Assembly: GCA_032622095.1 (NCBI GenBank)
Contig: CP136069.1
Span: 32,958,194 to 33,022,193 of the forward strand
DNA length: 64,000 nucleotides
Source: Siphonodentalium dalli
Lineage: Eukaryota > Mollusca > Scaphopoda > Gadilida > Siphonodentaliidae
Reading direction: 5' to 3'
The translations under genes were made by a program, and so were the position numbers. This document shows positions 12,441 through 25,700 of the stretch, one piece after another. The notes beneath the pieces were generated by a model, which saw only the letters and a program-made list of their open reading frames with translations, was not told where the DNA came from and did no database searches. Each line of letters starts with the position of its first letter. The first letter of the stretch is position 1.

Positions 12441-13288
12441 ACTTATAGTAAGATGGCCTCGGGTGAGCCGTGCAAATATTGTGTATATGTAATGTATGAG
12501 TTTACCATATTGCAGCCCAAGGTTTTTCTAGGCGAAACAAGGAAAATCAAGCAATAAGTAGTCAAACTCAAACTTTAATATAAAAATAATGTAAGGGTTG
12601 TTCCTATAAACTAAGTTATTCTTAACTTTCAAATGACTAATGTTCGAAAGACTCCTCTAAAGCAGGTTACCAGGAGCACCGAGTTCCATATCATATCAGA
12701 TTTGTGATACCCTTAATATATGAGCAGGGGGGGGTGCTCGTATACCGGTCCCACAGTAGTTACACCCCTCTCTTGGACTCCGACAGTGGAAACTTCACTA
12801 ATGGTGTCCAGAGCAGTCTACCTTGCGGCAGTTTACAAATGTAAGAATTAAGAGTAATACAAGCATAGAATATAAGTCTAGACTACCTTGGATTAACCTA
12901 CGTTTGTCATATTCCCGTGTAAAAATCAACTAATCAATTGAACGCTCTTTATTCAGGGTGTGTCATATTCCCAGTGTCATGACTCATGTCTTTGGATCTA
13001 AACTTTGACAATTTAACCAAACAGATTATTTTCATATCAGTGATGATTGATCTCACAAAATGTCTTACTGTATGGTGACCGGATACCGGTAGTAGACATT
13101 TAAGACTTTAAAGTGCCTGATAAAAAGCATTTGTGCATATGCAGGGAAATATGTTAGCAACTTCTGTGTAACAAGCTGCGTAAAAGTTAAAGGGGTGTGT
13201 CAAAATGTCCGACATTCACCGAACTTGCAGATTGCTGCATCCAGTAGACCGATACGTAATTAGCGCACTATGTTCGTGGGTAAACTAC
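12441..13288. other. Intergenic DNA, no gene seen
   Basis: A poly-G run lies near 12728. Nothing else is supportable. Confidence 0.35.
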
Positions 13289-13598
13289 TTAAAGGGGCAG
13301 TACCTGCTGGGTGCTAAAACAATCGCATTAACTTTCTGTTTTCCAGTTATCCATGCCATGTAACAAGTAAGCATAACAGGTCGATACCATTGTAAGACAG
13401 CTTCTCTAACTGATACTATTTGGATATATGCATACAGTTATGTAATATCCACTATACGAATAAACATTTTAACAAAATTAAATAAAATGTCATTAAGATG
13501 TCCATGGTACCACCTTGTGACATTAATAACCTCATGTGTTTCTTTTGGAAGATGAGTTTGATAAATGACCAACATGCAAATTGGCCCAGCCCCTTTAA
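13289..13598. mobile_element. TTAA-flanked MITE, 310 bp
   Basis: It starts TTAAAGGGGCAGTACC and ends GGCCCAGCCCCTTTAA. The TTAA ends and the AGGGG/CCCCT core match the TTAA-specific MITEs at 56202 and 57121. No open frame. Confidence 0.5.
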
Positions 13599-14497
13599 GT
13601 AGAACATGATTTGACAGAAGAATTACCTGTAGATTGGAAATTTGACCACGGGTATATATCCTCGTTCTTTTGAAATTGAGTTGACCTTTGTACTGTTTAT
13701 GTTTTAGTCATGATACTCGATAGAACATATTTAAGTGGTTTAACTGATCAATTACGTGTAGCAGTCACAATTTCAACAACATAATATCTATAAATCCAGA
13801 TTTATAGACTACAAATAGCTATTTTGTGAATAAAATCCAGATAAAACTGAAGATTATGTATATTGCACATAAAGTCATAATAAAGTGGTTTATTTAGATC
13901 GTAGCGTCGTGGTGAAATATATAGTTGAAATGCAATTTGCTGTGATTAGTTTGTTAACATATTTGCCACGATTAGGATGCTAACAAGTTAAGAGTCATCC
14001 TTGGTACGCTATTGGTAAGCTCCGAACGATTTTGAGCGCATTTCTACCCCCCCCCCCCCCTCGACCAAATAGCCCATAAAAATACCCCAACGGATGGGAT
14101 AAGATATTTAAAATACAATTTATATTGATTACTAGAAACTGTTGGTTCTAGGAATTGTATAGCCTGGAAGCTATATAAAACTTTATCGAGGAGATAGACC
14201 ACCCTGTTCAGCTCTATGAAGTTATATCGTACCTTTTTGATATCATATATATACAAAATGTACAATTGTATTTAGTATGTGTGCATACTGTCCACATAAT
14301 GATGTTTGCCAATTCAACTTATATTATATATGGTACCAGCATATGAACGGACACATGCATATAACATGCATCTTTACCAGAACTAACTATATTAGAAGTA
14401 AAAACTCTGCAGTCCCACCTGTAACGATGCTACCCTAATTTGCTTGAATTATCAAACAAGAATCAACCATATAACCATGTATTTGAAGCAAATGAGT
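13599..14497. other. Intergenic DNA before the 48-bp minisatellite
   Basis: A run of 12 or more C at about 14047-14060 is the only notable feature. Confidence 0.35.
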
Positions 14498-15649
14498 AGC
14501 ACCGTTATTTGTGGAAATTATACTTCTGATGTCGTTAGTTTGGGTAGCACGGTCATTTGTGGAAATTATACGTCTGATGTCGTTAGTTTGGATAGCACCG
14601 TTATCTGTGTAAATTATACTTCTGATGTCGTTAGTTTGGGTAGCACCGTTATTTGTGTTAATTATACTTCTGATGTCGTTAGTTTGGGTAGCACCGTTAT
14701 TTGTGAAAATTATACTTCTGATGTCGTTAGTTTGGGTAGCACCGTTATCTGTGATAATTATACTTCTAATGTCGTTAGTTTGGGTAGCACCGTTATTTGT
14801 GATAATTATACTTCTGATGTCGTTAGTTTGGGTAGCACGGTCATTTGTGGAAATTATACGTCTGATGTCGTTAGTTTGGATAGCACCGTTATCTGTGTAA
14901 ATTATACTTCTGATGTCGTTAGTTTGGGTAGCACCGTTATTTGTGTTAATTATACGTCTGATGTCGTTAGTTTGGGTAGCACCGTTATTTGTGAAAATTA
15001 TACTTCTGATGTCGTTAGTTTGGGTAGCACCGTTATCTGTGATAATTATACTTCTGATGTCGTTAGTTTGGGTAGCACCGTTATTTGTGATAATTATACT
15101 TCTGATGTCGTTAGTTTGGGTAGCACGGTCATTTGTGGAAATTATACGTCTGATGTCGTTAGTTTGGATAGCACCGTTATCTGTGTAAATTATACTTCTG
15201 ATGTCGTTAGTTTGGGTAGCACCGTTATTTGTGATAATTATACTTCTGATGTCGTTAGTTTGGGTAGCACCGTTATTTGTGGAAATTATACTTCTGATGT
15301 CGTTAGTTTGGGTAGCACCGTTATTTGTGAAAATTATACTTCTGATGTCGTTAGTTTGGGTAGCACCGTTATTTGTGATAATTATACTTCCGATGTCGTT
15401 AGTTTGGGTAGCACCGTTATTTGTGGAAATTATACTTCTGATGTCGTTAGTTTGGGTAGCACCGTTATTTGTGATAATTATACTTCCGATGTCGTTAGTT
15501 TGGGTATCACCGTTATTTGTGGAAATTATACTGCTGATGTCGTTAGTTTGGGTAGCACCGTTATTTGTGATAATTATACTTCCGATGTCGTTAGTTTGGG
15601 TAGCACCGTTATTTGTGGAAATTATACTTCTGATGTTGTTAGGTTGGGT
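14498..15649 (+). repeat. 48-bp minisatellite, 24 units, with 288-bp higher-order period
   Basis: There are exactly 24 units of 48 bp beginning 'agcaccgttatttgtg'. Variant bases at one codon (G, V, E, D) and at the last codon (GGT/GAT) show a higher-order repeat of six units (288 bp) present twice, then a third truncated and reshuffled run. Since 48 is a multiple of three, the plus strand stays open in more than one frame. The longest frame (14444-15724) reads STVICxNYTSDVVSLG per unit, each with an N-glycosylation-type NYT. The start codon, flanks and final residues look non-genic, so I call it a minisatellite; a transcribed repeat protein is not excluded. Confidence 0.9.
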
Positions 15650-16247
15650 AATGATGCATGTTGCCGTTCATGTTCTGGTACCATATGGTTTGCTATGACG
15701 GAATACCTGCAAACAACATGCTAAGGGCAGTTTAGATCATGTCACGAATCTCTGACATCGTCCAGGCTGAGGGCAGGTTAGATCATGTCACAAATCTCTA
15801 ATGTGGCTGCGCCCGTATATATCATACTGACAAGTTCAAAACCTGGGAACTTCTTGATGTTCCCACGGGGAAGTTTATAACAATGAAAAGACAGTGCAGG
15901 CAATAAATGTCTTAGTTAATACATGTTACTATATGATGTACTTCACTGCAGGTGAAGAATTGTTAAGAAACAAGTACTAACAATTAAACATATTCCCTGC
16001 GTTGTTTGTTCAATGCTATAACGTTCCACGCCAGCGCATTAACAAGTTCTTGAGGATAGTGGTTGGGATGGTCGAAAAGAGTTAACAAGTTCCCGGGGTT
16101 TGAACGGGTTAAATATGATCTCTACGGGCGTAGCCAGAGTAGCGATTTGTGGAATGATCCAGGGGCAGATTATCTCAAGTATGGATTATGCCTGATGTCA
16201 CAAGGAACAGAAACAATAAAACAAAGGTCAAGTAATGCTAATATACG
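15650..16247. other. Spacer downstream of vitellogenin
   Basis: A segment of about 53 bp around 'agatcatgtcacnaatctct' is present twice in tandem (15723-15800). No gene is seen. Confidence 0.4.
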
Positions 16248-16253
16248 TTTATT
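16248..16253 (-). terminator. Probable poly(A) signal of vitellogenin
   Basis: The minus strand reads AATAAA about 175 bases after the stop at 16428. It is the nearest canonical signal I found, so the 3' UTR would end near 16230. Confidence 0.5.
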
Positions 16254-16427
16254 ATTCATGTTTCATTCGATAAAATAAACATGATATTCGGATACAATAT
16301 TATTATATTGTTTAGTTGATTATAATAATTTCGTTCACAGGAGCGCGAACTGCTTAAGATAAGTCGTAATTCCTTGGACATGCGCGGTCGTAGTTTGCGG
16401 TTTTCGCCTGAACCAAGCATTAACTGT

Positions 16428-16714
16428 TTATGCGAGAGGCTGGCAGGCCTGGTGTTCGGTGACGCCCTTTTGGAAGCTGACAGACGGCAGCATGGCGGCG
16501 CTGAGGGGGTTAATCATCGCTGCTTTCAGTAGTTCGTGTGTCTGTGGGTCGTTTGCGTTTGCGCAGTAGAATCCGACGGCTCTCTCGGTTGTTCCCGCTG
16601 GGACGCATGATCTCGGACACCTTCTGACAGTCTCCACAGAGAAGCAGTGTTCCTTCTGTCCATTCGGAGCTACTCTGGGCTCAGTCTCAGTGATTGGAGC
16701 CGGGAAGCAGCCAC
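16428..16714 (-). CDS. Vitellogenin exon U, last exon (residues 1719-1813 and stop)
   Basis: Acceptor ATCTCTCCAG; stop TAA at 16430-16428. It encodes GGCFPAPITETEPRVAPNGQ, then CFSVETVRRCPRSCVPAGTT and ERAVGFYCANAND, ending EHQACQPLA. 'C...C.P......VGF.C' is the Cys-rich end of vitellogenins. Next to the acceptor a 17-bp phrase ('gagtgaagngat') occurs about three times. Confidence 0.95.
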
Positions 16715-19700
16715 CTGGAGAGATGAGTGAAGCGATCAGAGGAGTGAAGTGATTACAGGAGTGATAATGAGCTTAAGATTGATTGCATGTGCAAGTGCAA
16801 TAATTATTATATATGCGAGTCACCAATAAGATAATACACTGGATTGCACGGTCGCGGTAGATATTGTAAGGTCATTGTATTATATTATATATGCGAGTCT
16901 CACTATGATCGACTCGCATATATATATAAGAGAATACATTGGCACAGGGTTTTCGCCAAAAAAGTGCAACTTTAATTCAGCTTAATTCGGTAAACAAACG
17001 GCAATGAATTCACCAACGAAATTCGCTCGATAAAATCAATGTATGACAATAGACACCTTTCGCACAATGAACGACAACAGCTAATTATTACGAATAGGAA
17101 TTATTACTACGTCACTATAATTTGTATTATTTCCATTCTCTGTCTTGTTCCCTATCCGTTGTTACGATTACGGTTTTTGGATTGTCAACAACACTCATAA
17201 ATACATCATATTGTAATCAGTTCGCGATCGTTTCCAGAGCCCCAATGTGGGAGATTTCAAGGTGTCCTTAAATTGTGGTCGCCATATGGCCTTAATTTAT
17301 ATATAATAGTTGCAATCAAATCATTCTTTGTCGTAAAACAGGAGAATCTAGCGAAACACAAAGCGCTAAGCTATGACCTGGTAACAAAATAATTATGTAC
17401 AAACTAATCACGACACGCAGAACTATAATCCCTTTACGGTGAGTGGAAAGCACGATTGTCTCACAAACGGACTCGTGATCGTCATTTCTTCGAAAATGGT
17501 TTTGGACAGTCCGAAAACATTACGACTACAAATAGCTATTCGTAACAATTGTCGCTCGTCGTTCATTGTGCAATTACAATATGCATAAAAATCTATGTAA
17601 CTTTGTGATATGAAGTTGCTTGCGGCAGGCACTATTTATGCTTGATGATATATGCACTATGTACCTGATTTCATGGTGCAACAATACTCTCATATAAATT
17701 AATAGTTTAATAATGAGATATTCCCCTTAATTTAATAAAATTTATTTTGTTGATGTTTTAGACACTATTATATTTTCAGTTCATGCCGTTCAATGCACCG
17801 GATGACATTTATATGGGTAGCTATCCTCTCATGGACTTTGACACTGTTGACCATTTCATTCTGGGAGCTGCGCTGGTGCGGCATTAAATACCCTGTGTCA
17901 GTACATTATCTTATATATGCCACTCTCCCATAGGGAGCCTTGCATATACACGAGAATGCACTGGCTTACAAGGTCAAGATAACTATTGTTAGGCCAATGT
18001 ATTCTCTTATATATTATGCGTGGCTCCCACATATAAGAGAATGCATTGGCACAGGGTCTTCGCAAAATATCAGGCAAAATTTCAGGTAACTCCAGACATG
18101 GAATGTGTCTATTGGTGTTGCGTGCTGCCAGTGGACAGATCAACCCACGGGAGTGTTTCACGTCACCAACAATGCTATTATCTGTGATTAACAATAAGGA
18201 CGGCGTGTTTCACATCACTCAAATAAAGAAATATCTTTCGCTTAATCCATACCGTATAAATACACAACACGACACGAGTGTTAGTTCGCAAGGATAAGAC
18301 GAGAGGAGCAACCTCGAGTTCTATACTTTCGCGATGGCACACATTTTCAGTCTGTGTTTATTACACATTACCCTTCTCAGAATCCGCGAATTAAAAAAAA
18401 ACCAGATGAGTCTTACAAGGATTATTCAGGCACATAGTGGGTTTGTTTTATGAGGTGTGAATACGCTTTTATTTTATAGTTCCGATTGCTTAGTTGGCGA
18501 ACGTCATTTACGCCATATAACGCCAACGTGATGCGAATAGAACGCATGCTCCATACGGATTTGTAAATATGGATATGTATTCATAAAATGGATTTAGGGT
18601 CGACATGCCATTTATATCCACAATATACATTTTACCCTGTGCCAATGCATTCTCTTATATATGCGAGTCGACCATAGGTCGCCTCGCATATATAAGATAA
18701 TTCATTGGCCTAACAATTTTTTACAATTTTAATAATATTTTCTTGTATTCTTTAACAATTTTATAATTTTACCCATACAGAGCCCCAGACAAACATGAGC
18801 AGACATGATAGACGACGCTCTTCTATATGCTTCTATATATGTGTGGGGCTCCCTGCAGGGTAATGGATCTACAGTGGGAGACAATAACACTGTAATTCTA
18901 TGACCAAGAGAGTAATAAACTGTTATATTTAAAATACTTTAAAAACCACGTATAAAAGTGACGAACAAAGGGAGTACAGGTTTGTACAAATATAAGCATA
19001 ATGGTGCATGTTAATTAAATAAAGTGAGTCTTTAACTCGGTCATTAATTAACGCTCACCTTGAACGATAGGAGAAATGATTCCTTCATTCGGGATGTAGG
19101 TTGCAGCGTTGCATTGTGGTCCGGGTACAATGTATCTAGAGAAGAATGGTTCTGGTTGGTTCCACACAGACATCTGAGGCCCCATGAAGTCGTTCCATTG
19201 TTCTCCGTCGTTGTTTCCACACATGCCACACATACCAGCACCAGACATTCCAGCAGTCTGCAAGAAATTAATGAGGTTTAATCATGTCACACAGACCAGC
19301 ACCAAACAATCCAGCAGTCTGCAAGAAATTAATAGGTTTAATCATGCCACACAGACCAGCGCCAGACAATCCAGAAGTCTGCAATACATTAATATGTTTA
19401 ATCATGCCACACATACCAGCACCAGACAATCCAGCAGTCTGCGATAAATTAATTGGTTTAATCATGCCACACAGACCAGCGCCAAACTATCGAGCAGTCT
19501 GCAAGACAATAATAGGTTTAATGATGCCTCACATACCAGCACCAGACAATCCAGCAGTATGCGAGAAAAATAATAGGTTTAATGATGCCTCAGACCAGCG
19601 CCAGACAATCCAGAAGTCTGCAAGAAATTAATAGTTATAATCATGCCATGCAAACCAGCGCCAGACAATCCAGCAGTCTGCAATACATTTATAAGTTTAA

Positions 19701-22700
19701 TCATGCCACACAGACCAGCAGCAGACAATCCAGAAGTCTGCAATAAATTTATCTACCATGTTTCAAAGTGATATTATGGGTCTAGAACCGCCATTTACGA
19801 CAACTACAATAACAGCACTGCAATAATGTCACTAAACAAAATGTGACATATATTTGCAAGAACTTAATATGTTTAACCATTTCTATACTAAATACTCATT
19901 TACGAGGAGTTCCATTAGGAAATGTTCAGACTATAAGTACAACAAACGATCATCGTTTGGTGAACTTATTATCAGAACATTTCACTCCAATCTATCATTC
20001 TGCACTTCTAAACCCTTATCCCCTGTATGTCGTCCGCTCTCATTACCCAGGAATCCCTCCGAATGAATAATATACCATTCCAACGTAGACGTTTATAACT
20101 GAATGGGGTAATCCATTTGGTATAGAAATGGTTAACTTGAAACACGATAATTATGGCTCGCTTCTACTACTTTTGAAATCAATCAATGAAGTTTGCCTCT
20201 CGACTGCTTCGATTTTACGGACGGTCGTTTTGAAAAATACTGTTAAGAAAAATGGACACTGGATAAAATTCTCGAGCCATGGCATGCCTTCCTCACGATT
20301 GGACAAATGTGTGATATCTTGGGATTGGCGGCCCGATGGGGCTCATAGAAACCACAATGTGTGTAACTTCGAATTATATCTGTGTTTCTGCGAAACGTCT
20401 CTACTAGTAAACTGCACAATATTGATGACGCTTTTTAACTATATAAGTACCGTTGGATATCAATGAGACAGAAATAATTAATTTATAAACAATTGTCAGG
20501 AACATTGCTAGCTATACAGAAAAATAAAAAACAACAAAGCAAATGTCAGATATAAACTAGTCCGATTATTATACTCTACCTTAATTTGGATGTGTCCTTC
20601 GCCGGCGATGACGGCAATCCCGGCGCCTGGAGCGGCCAAATTCAGAGCGTTTCCTACTCTCGAGCAGGTGAAGACCGGTCCGGCATTGGCACTGAAAGAA
20701 ACGTACATAATTATGCGTGTGTAATTTGTCGGACAGTGGACTCCACGAGGCACCATTAATCATACTCTTGACAGAAACCTACAGCTGTGTGTTCAATTCG
20801 TCAGAAAAAGTGGACTTCACGACGCACACGTGAATGTTACACCGACAGAAACGTCCGTATGCGTGTGTAGTTCGTGGGATTGTGGGCTTCACGAGGCATA
20901 CATGAATGATACACTGAAATAAAGAGTATAGATGAGTGTGTAATTTATCGGGCAGTGGACTTCACGACGCACACCCGAATGATTCATTGAAAGAAACTTA
21001 CATATGTGTGTGTAATGTGAAGCGCTTATGGCCCATCTGGGAATGGGGATAAACGCTATATAAACACCATTATTACATATATTATTATAGTAATTCGTCG
21101 GATAGTGGACGACGCATGTATGACTGGTACACTGAAAGAAACGTACATATGCGTGCGTATTTCATCGGATAGTGGACTTCACGACGCATACTTAAACGAT
21201 ACACTGAAAGTCATGTTGACTTAAATGTCTACTCAACACATTGAGTGATAATTTGTTGAGCGGATTTTATTCAGCGGTCGAGTAACGATTACACAACAAT
21301 GACAAATCATGATATCTGTTTCGGAATAATCAACACGTTGATTAAAAGTTCTAAGAACAATATAACTCAATTAAAAAAATGTAATCTATACATTAATGGT
21401 AGTCACTTCGAGATGTTTAATCAACGTTATCACATTATTATTTTTGACCGGTAGTATCAGAACTTCATAAGACGAGGTTCCTAGACACCACAGACAAACA
21501 GAGACATGGACCATGTTCCACAGAGAGCCTCGCATATATAAGATAAAACACGGGCCTAAAAATATTTACCTTGACCATCTAAGCCAGTCTGTTCTCCTAT
21601 ATATGCGAGGATCCTGTGAGACTCGCATATTTAAAAGAATCCACTGGCACATGCTCCTTAATGCTCAGCTCTCGTCGTGGAAGGGTTAATTCACTATAAG
21701 AACCCATATAGAGCCCCGCATAGACTGAATTAGATGACACTTCGTAGTGCACTATCTTACATAAGCGAGGCTCCATATAGGACAAGATTGTTATTAAGTT
21801 GGAAAGAATTTCCACGAAGCAAAGTAATATATAACAGATGGATAGTTGAAATCACGTGACTGACACAGCTAATTTTATGGGCAAAACTGCGAGTTCACAG
21901 ACTGGTTGAGGATGAGTTTAATTAGTTACCCTCCGGAGCCGATGGCGTATGGTTGAGCTTCTGGGATGGTTACTGGGGATCCGTTCATGGCGAGACTAGG
22001 CGCAGCAGAGCCGAGTCCAGAAATAACCGCTAGGTGGCCTCCAGCGCTTACAGTTACCGCCTGGAAGAGACATTGTAAAATGGGTTGTCGTTTTATTTGG
22101 GTGGTGGCAGGGGGGTATTGATATCTACTGAATACTCGCATTGTAATATTCATATGCGATATGAGTTTGAGTGTCACATCTGTACACAAAAGCGTGCATG
22201 CATCTGGGTAGGTTTTATACTGACATATTTGACAAATAAAATTGGCCAATATCCGAAAACACCAATTCATTTGAAAGTCGAGTGTAATTGTCCGAGAGCT
22301 CATGTGGTACATGATTTAAATTCACCCCAATCACTATCTTCATTATTCTGTCTCTCACCTTGTAAGCAATATTAACGACAAAAGTTTCCGTCTATAGAAC
22401 AGACAAGATGACCTCAAATGTGGCCGCCATTTTTTAAGAAGTTCTAAGTCAGTCTTATCAGATTGTACATAGTAATATGAAAAGTATACACATGTATCAC
22501 TGGCACAATGTTGCCTACAATAGACTAGATCATAACGTTGCTAACAACCAGGATGCAGTCTGACATTTGCAGAATGAGGTCCACAGAGGGTGAATTTAGT
22601 GGCGCTAACCTGTCGTTCTCTGGGAATCTCATTCTGCTTAGATCTCAACTTCTGTGGGAGACCAACAGTAGGATATGATTCAAGTTGCCAAGTTAAAGTT

Positions 22701-25700
22701 GGTTTTGTTCACCCATTATTCATCTCGATCATTCATTTTATCTTAAACGGAGACTTTACCTGTTCGCCAATTTCAATAAATTCCCGACAATAACAACGAT
22801 CTAATATCAATATTATATAGCAAAATAAGTAAATATATATTTGAGTCGAAGATGTTTTCTGTAAACGTTCAGGTTAACATGCTATCTTAAATCCCAATTT
22901 AATAATTTGATATAAATTGAATTTATGGCTCGAGTAATTAATTAAATTTAGGTGTACAAGACGTAATCCAATTAATTGAGGGAAAGTGGATTGGGCAACG
23001 CGTGGCACACATGATCGTGTGAAAATTATGTTGATATGGGCATGAACTCAAGCCACTGAGTCCCACGGACTAGTGACTATACAATAACTTAAATGCGTAT
23101 CTGAATGCATATAATATAACATTTATTTGATATATTTCTTGAAAACAGTACACAAATTACTCTGCCATCCGTAACACTACTTTGTACTCAAGTTACTCAA
23201 CAGACTTTGAAATAATTGAAATCCGCGCGGTTACCTTATTATATAAAGCAGAGACTACATAAACCAACAGCATCTTTGAGTACAGTACCCCTTTAAATTA
23301 GGGGATATAGCAGCTGAACAGAACAGTTGGTTACAGTTACGCCCTGTGCCAATGCATTATCTTATATATGCGAGTCGACCATAGGTCGCCTCGCATATAC
23401 AAGAGAATGCATTGGCCTAAAAAAAATCTTTTTTTAACACTTTTTACCATTTTTCTTACATTCTTTAACAATTTTATAATTTTTTCTTACATTTTTTAAC
23501 AATTTTTATAATATTGTTCTACATTCTTTGACAATTTTATCATTTTTAATATGTGTTAAGCCAATGCATTATCTAATATATGCGAGGCGACCTGTGGTCG
23601 ACTCGCATATATAAGAGAATGCATTGGCACAGGGCCGTTCTGTTGGGTAAAGGGTTAACTTAGAGAATATAGCAGCTGAACAGAACAGTTATAACACTAT
23701 CTCATCACAGCTCGTCAGCCGTGTGTACGTTAAATATAACTTTGTTTGTAATTCCAGGAACTATTATCTCTCCTTATTAAATTGTCTAAAAGGAGACTGT
23801 ATTTCAGTTGTAAATTGATCATCCTTGATTCATTGTTCTATAACACGTGCATGGTAATATTATTCTGGGGACAATGACTGATGAAATTATGCAGATTCAG
23901 TTTGTATTGGCGTGTGTCAGTCATAATCACGTGGGCATCTGGACGTTGTCCTTTGTCTCAAAGTTGGCCAACCAGAATGAACAACGTTAATAAAATAGAT
24001 TCATTTCTGGATAGTTGCTTGTTCCAATATTTTAGAAGGATTCTCTTTACGCATGCTAAGAGAGAAGTTGAGCCCCGTGACTGCTCGTGTACATGTTTAT
24101 TTTGTGTTGAATACATTTAATCACGTCTAAGAGTTCTTACTTAGTGAAAAGGAAACATGGGAGTGCCACACAGTAACTAAAACAATGTTTATTGATGATT
24201 ATAGATACTTCCCGGAAGACGATGCCTAAGTACACTGCCCACTGGCATGACTATTTATCAATAATATTGAACTTACTGCAGCTCCAGTGACTGGGTTGAA
24301 TCCTCCGAGTTTCACGGCGAATCCTGATTTTCCTGAGCAGTCCATGGCAACAACACCCTCACATCCGGGCATGTTTGGTAAATTGTACATTCTACCATCG
24401 AATGTCTTCATCATTGGTCCACTCAGTTGGCAAGTTCCTGTAACGTAGCAAACAAAATATAATGTTCATAAACGACACACTTAATACGCAGAGCGGACAT
24501 GTTTGGTAAATCATACATTCTACCATCGATGCGTTCATCATTGGCCGACTAAATTGGCAAGTTCCTGTAGCGTCGCGAAAATATATATAAAAAATGATGT
24601 ATATCATAATATTGAAGGGTTGCTGTAAATGCCAAGAGAAGTGAGGATCAGCCGTTAAATGTCCTTTCTAACCAGTCTAACTAATAATTAGAGGATATTA
24701 CTTAGTCGGTTTGATAGTAGGCCCGATAGCAGGCAGCCCGAGGTAACCTCATATCAAATCGACCAAGTAATATCAAATTTATTAAAGGCATATTATGTAC
24801 TTGTTTGGGTATGTGAAACTGATAAGTTAGCATGCATGCGCTATGTCAACTGGAGGAATCTAGCATTTTTGGTAACATCGCCGATAATTTCAGGCAAATC
24901 GACCGTACCACTCCATAGAAATAATCGTCTAAACTACCCTCAATTGTAAATATTTACTTCTTGATTCGGGTCGCAACTATCTGCGATAAAAAACGAAAAC
25001 GATTTCACCCTCGAGAATCACTGCAATTAATTAATCAATACGAATTAATACTAATGACGATGTGTGTTGCCAATTTGGGTATATTTATAATAACTACTTT
25101 GAGCAAGATTATCCTCCATTTCTATTTGATCACCCTACCGCAGTCTTTCACATAACTTTAAATTAGATCGCCTCTTTAATAGTAACTGACAACTCTTTCA
25201 AATGAGTGACATTACAAAACCGAGAGCTACACATTATGTAGTAGTGAAGGTATTTAAGGCATGTCGTAAAACCATATTACTCGAATTTATGAAGTCGTAA
25301 AATTATATTTATCGGATTGGTGATGTCGTAAAATGATAATACTCGGTTTCAGGGTAAAGCAATATTCATATAGTTTAATAACAAAACTGTCATAATTTAT
25401 CTAATTAATAAAACTGGAAATTATAGGGTACAAAGCGATATATATATATCATGGCAGTTACACGTAACATGACAGTATGCAGGTTTAAATGGACATGCTA
25501 GTATAGCGCTTAAGTGACAATCTTCAGTCCTCACATTAATCCTATTGATTTCTTGCTTATGTCATGTTCCAACCAGTCGTGAATATAACATAACATGTAT
25601 GGAACGAGGAGCTCTACACTTAAATAAGAGGATTGTTTACTTAGTATTGAAATTTCTATTAATTTATTTCATACATTTCGATGCTTTAGTGGGACATCAA

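Noticed and set aside
14444-15724. 426-codon plus-strand open frame as a real gene
   Set aside because: It is almost wholly the 48-bp minisatellite, other frames are open too, and the flanks lack splice or promoter context.
19258-19758. CRISPR-like array of regular 60-bp repeats
   Set aside because: There are no distinct spacers; the repeats are contiguous copies of an exon boundary in an animal gene.
20128-20466. 112-codon plus-strand frame
   Set aside because: It lies inside the exon S-T intron, has no recognisable motif and no splice context.
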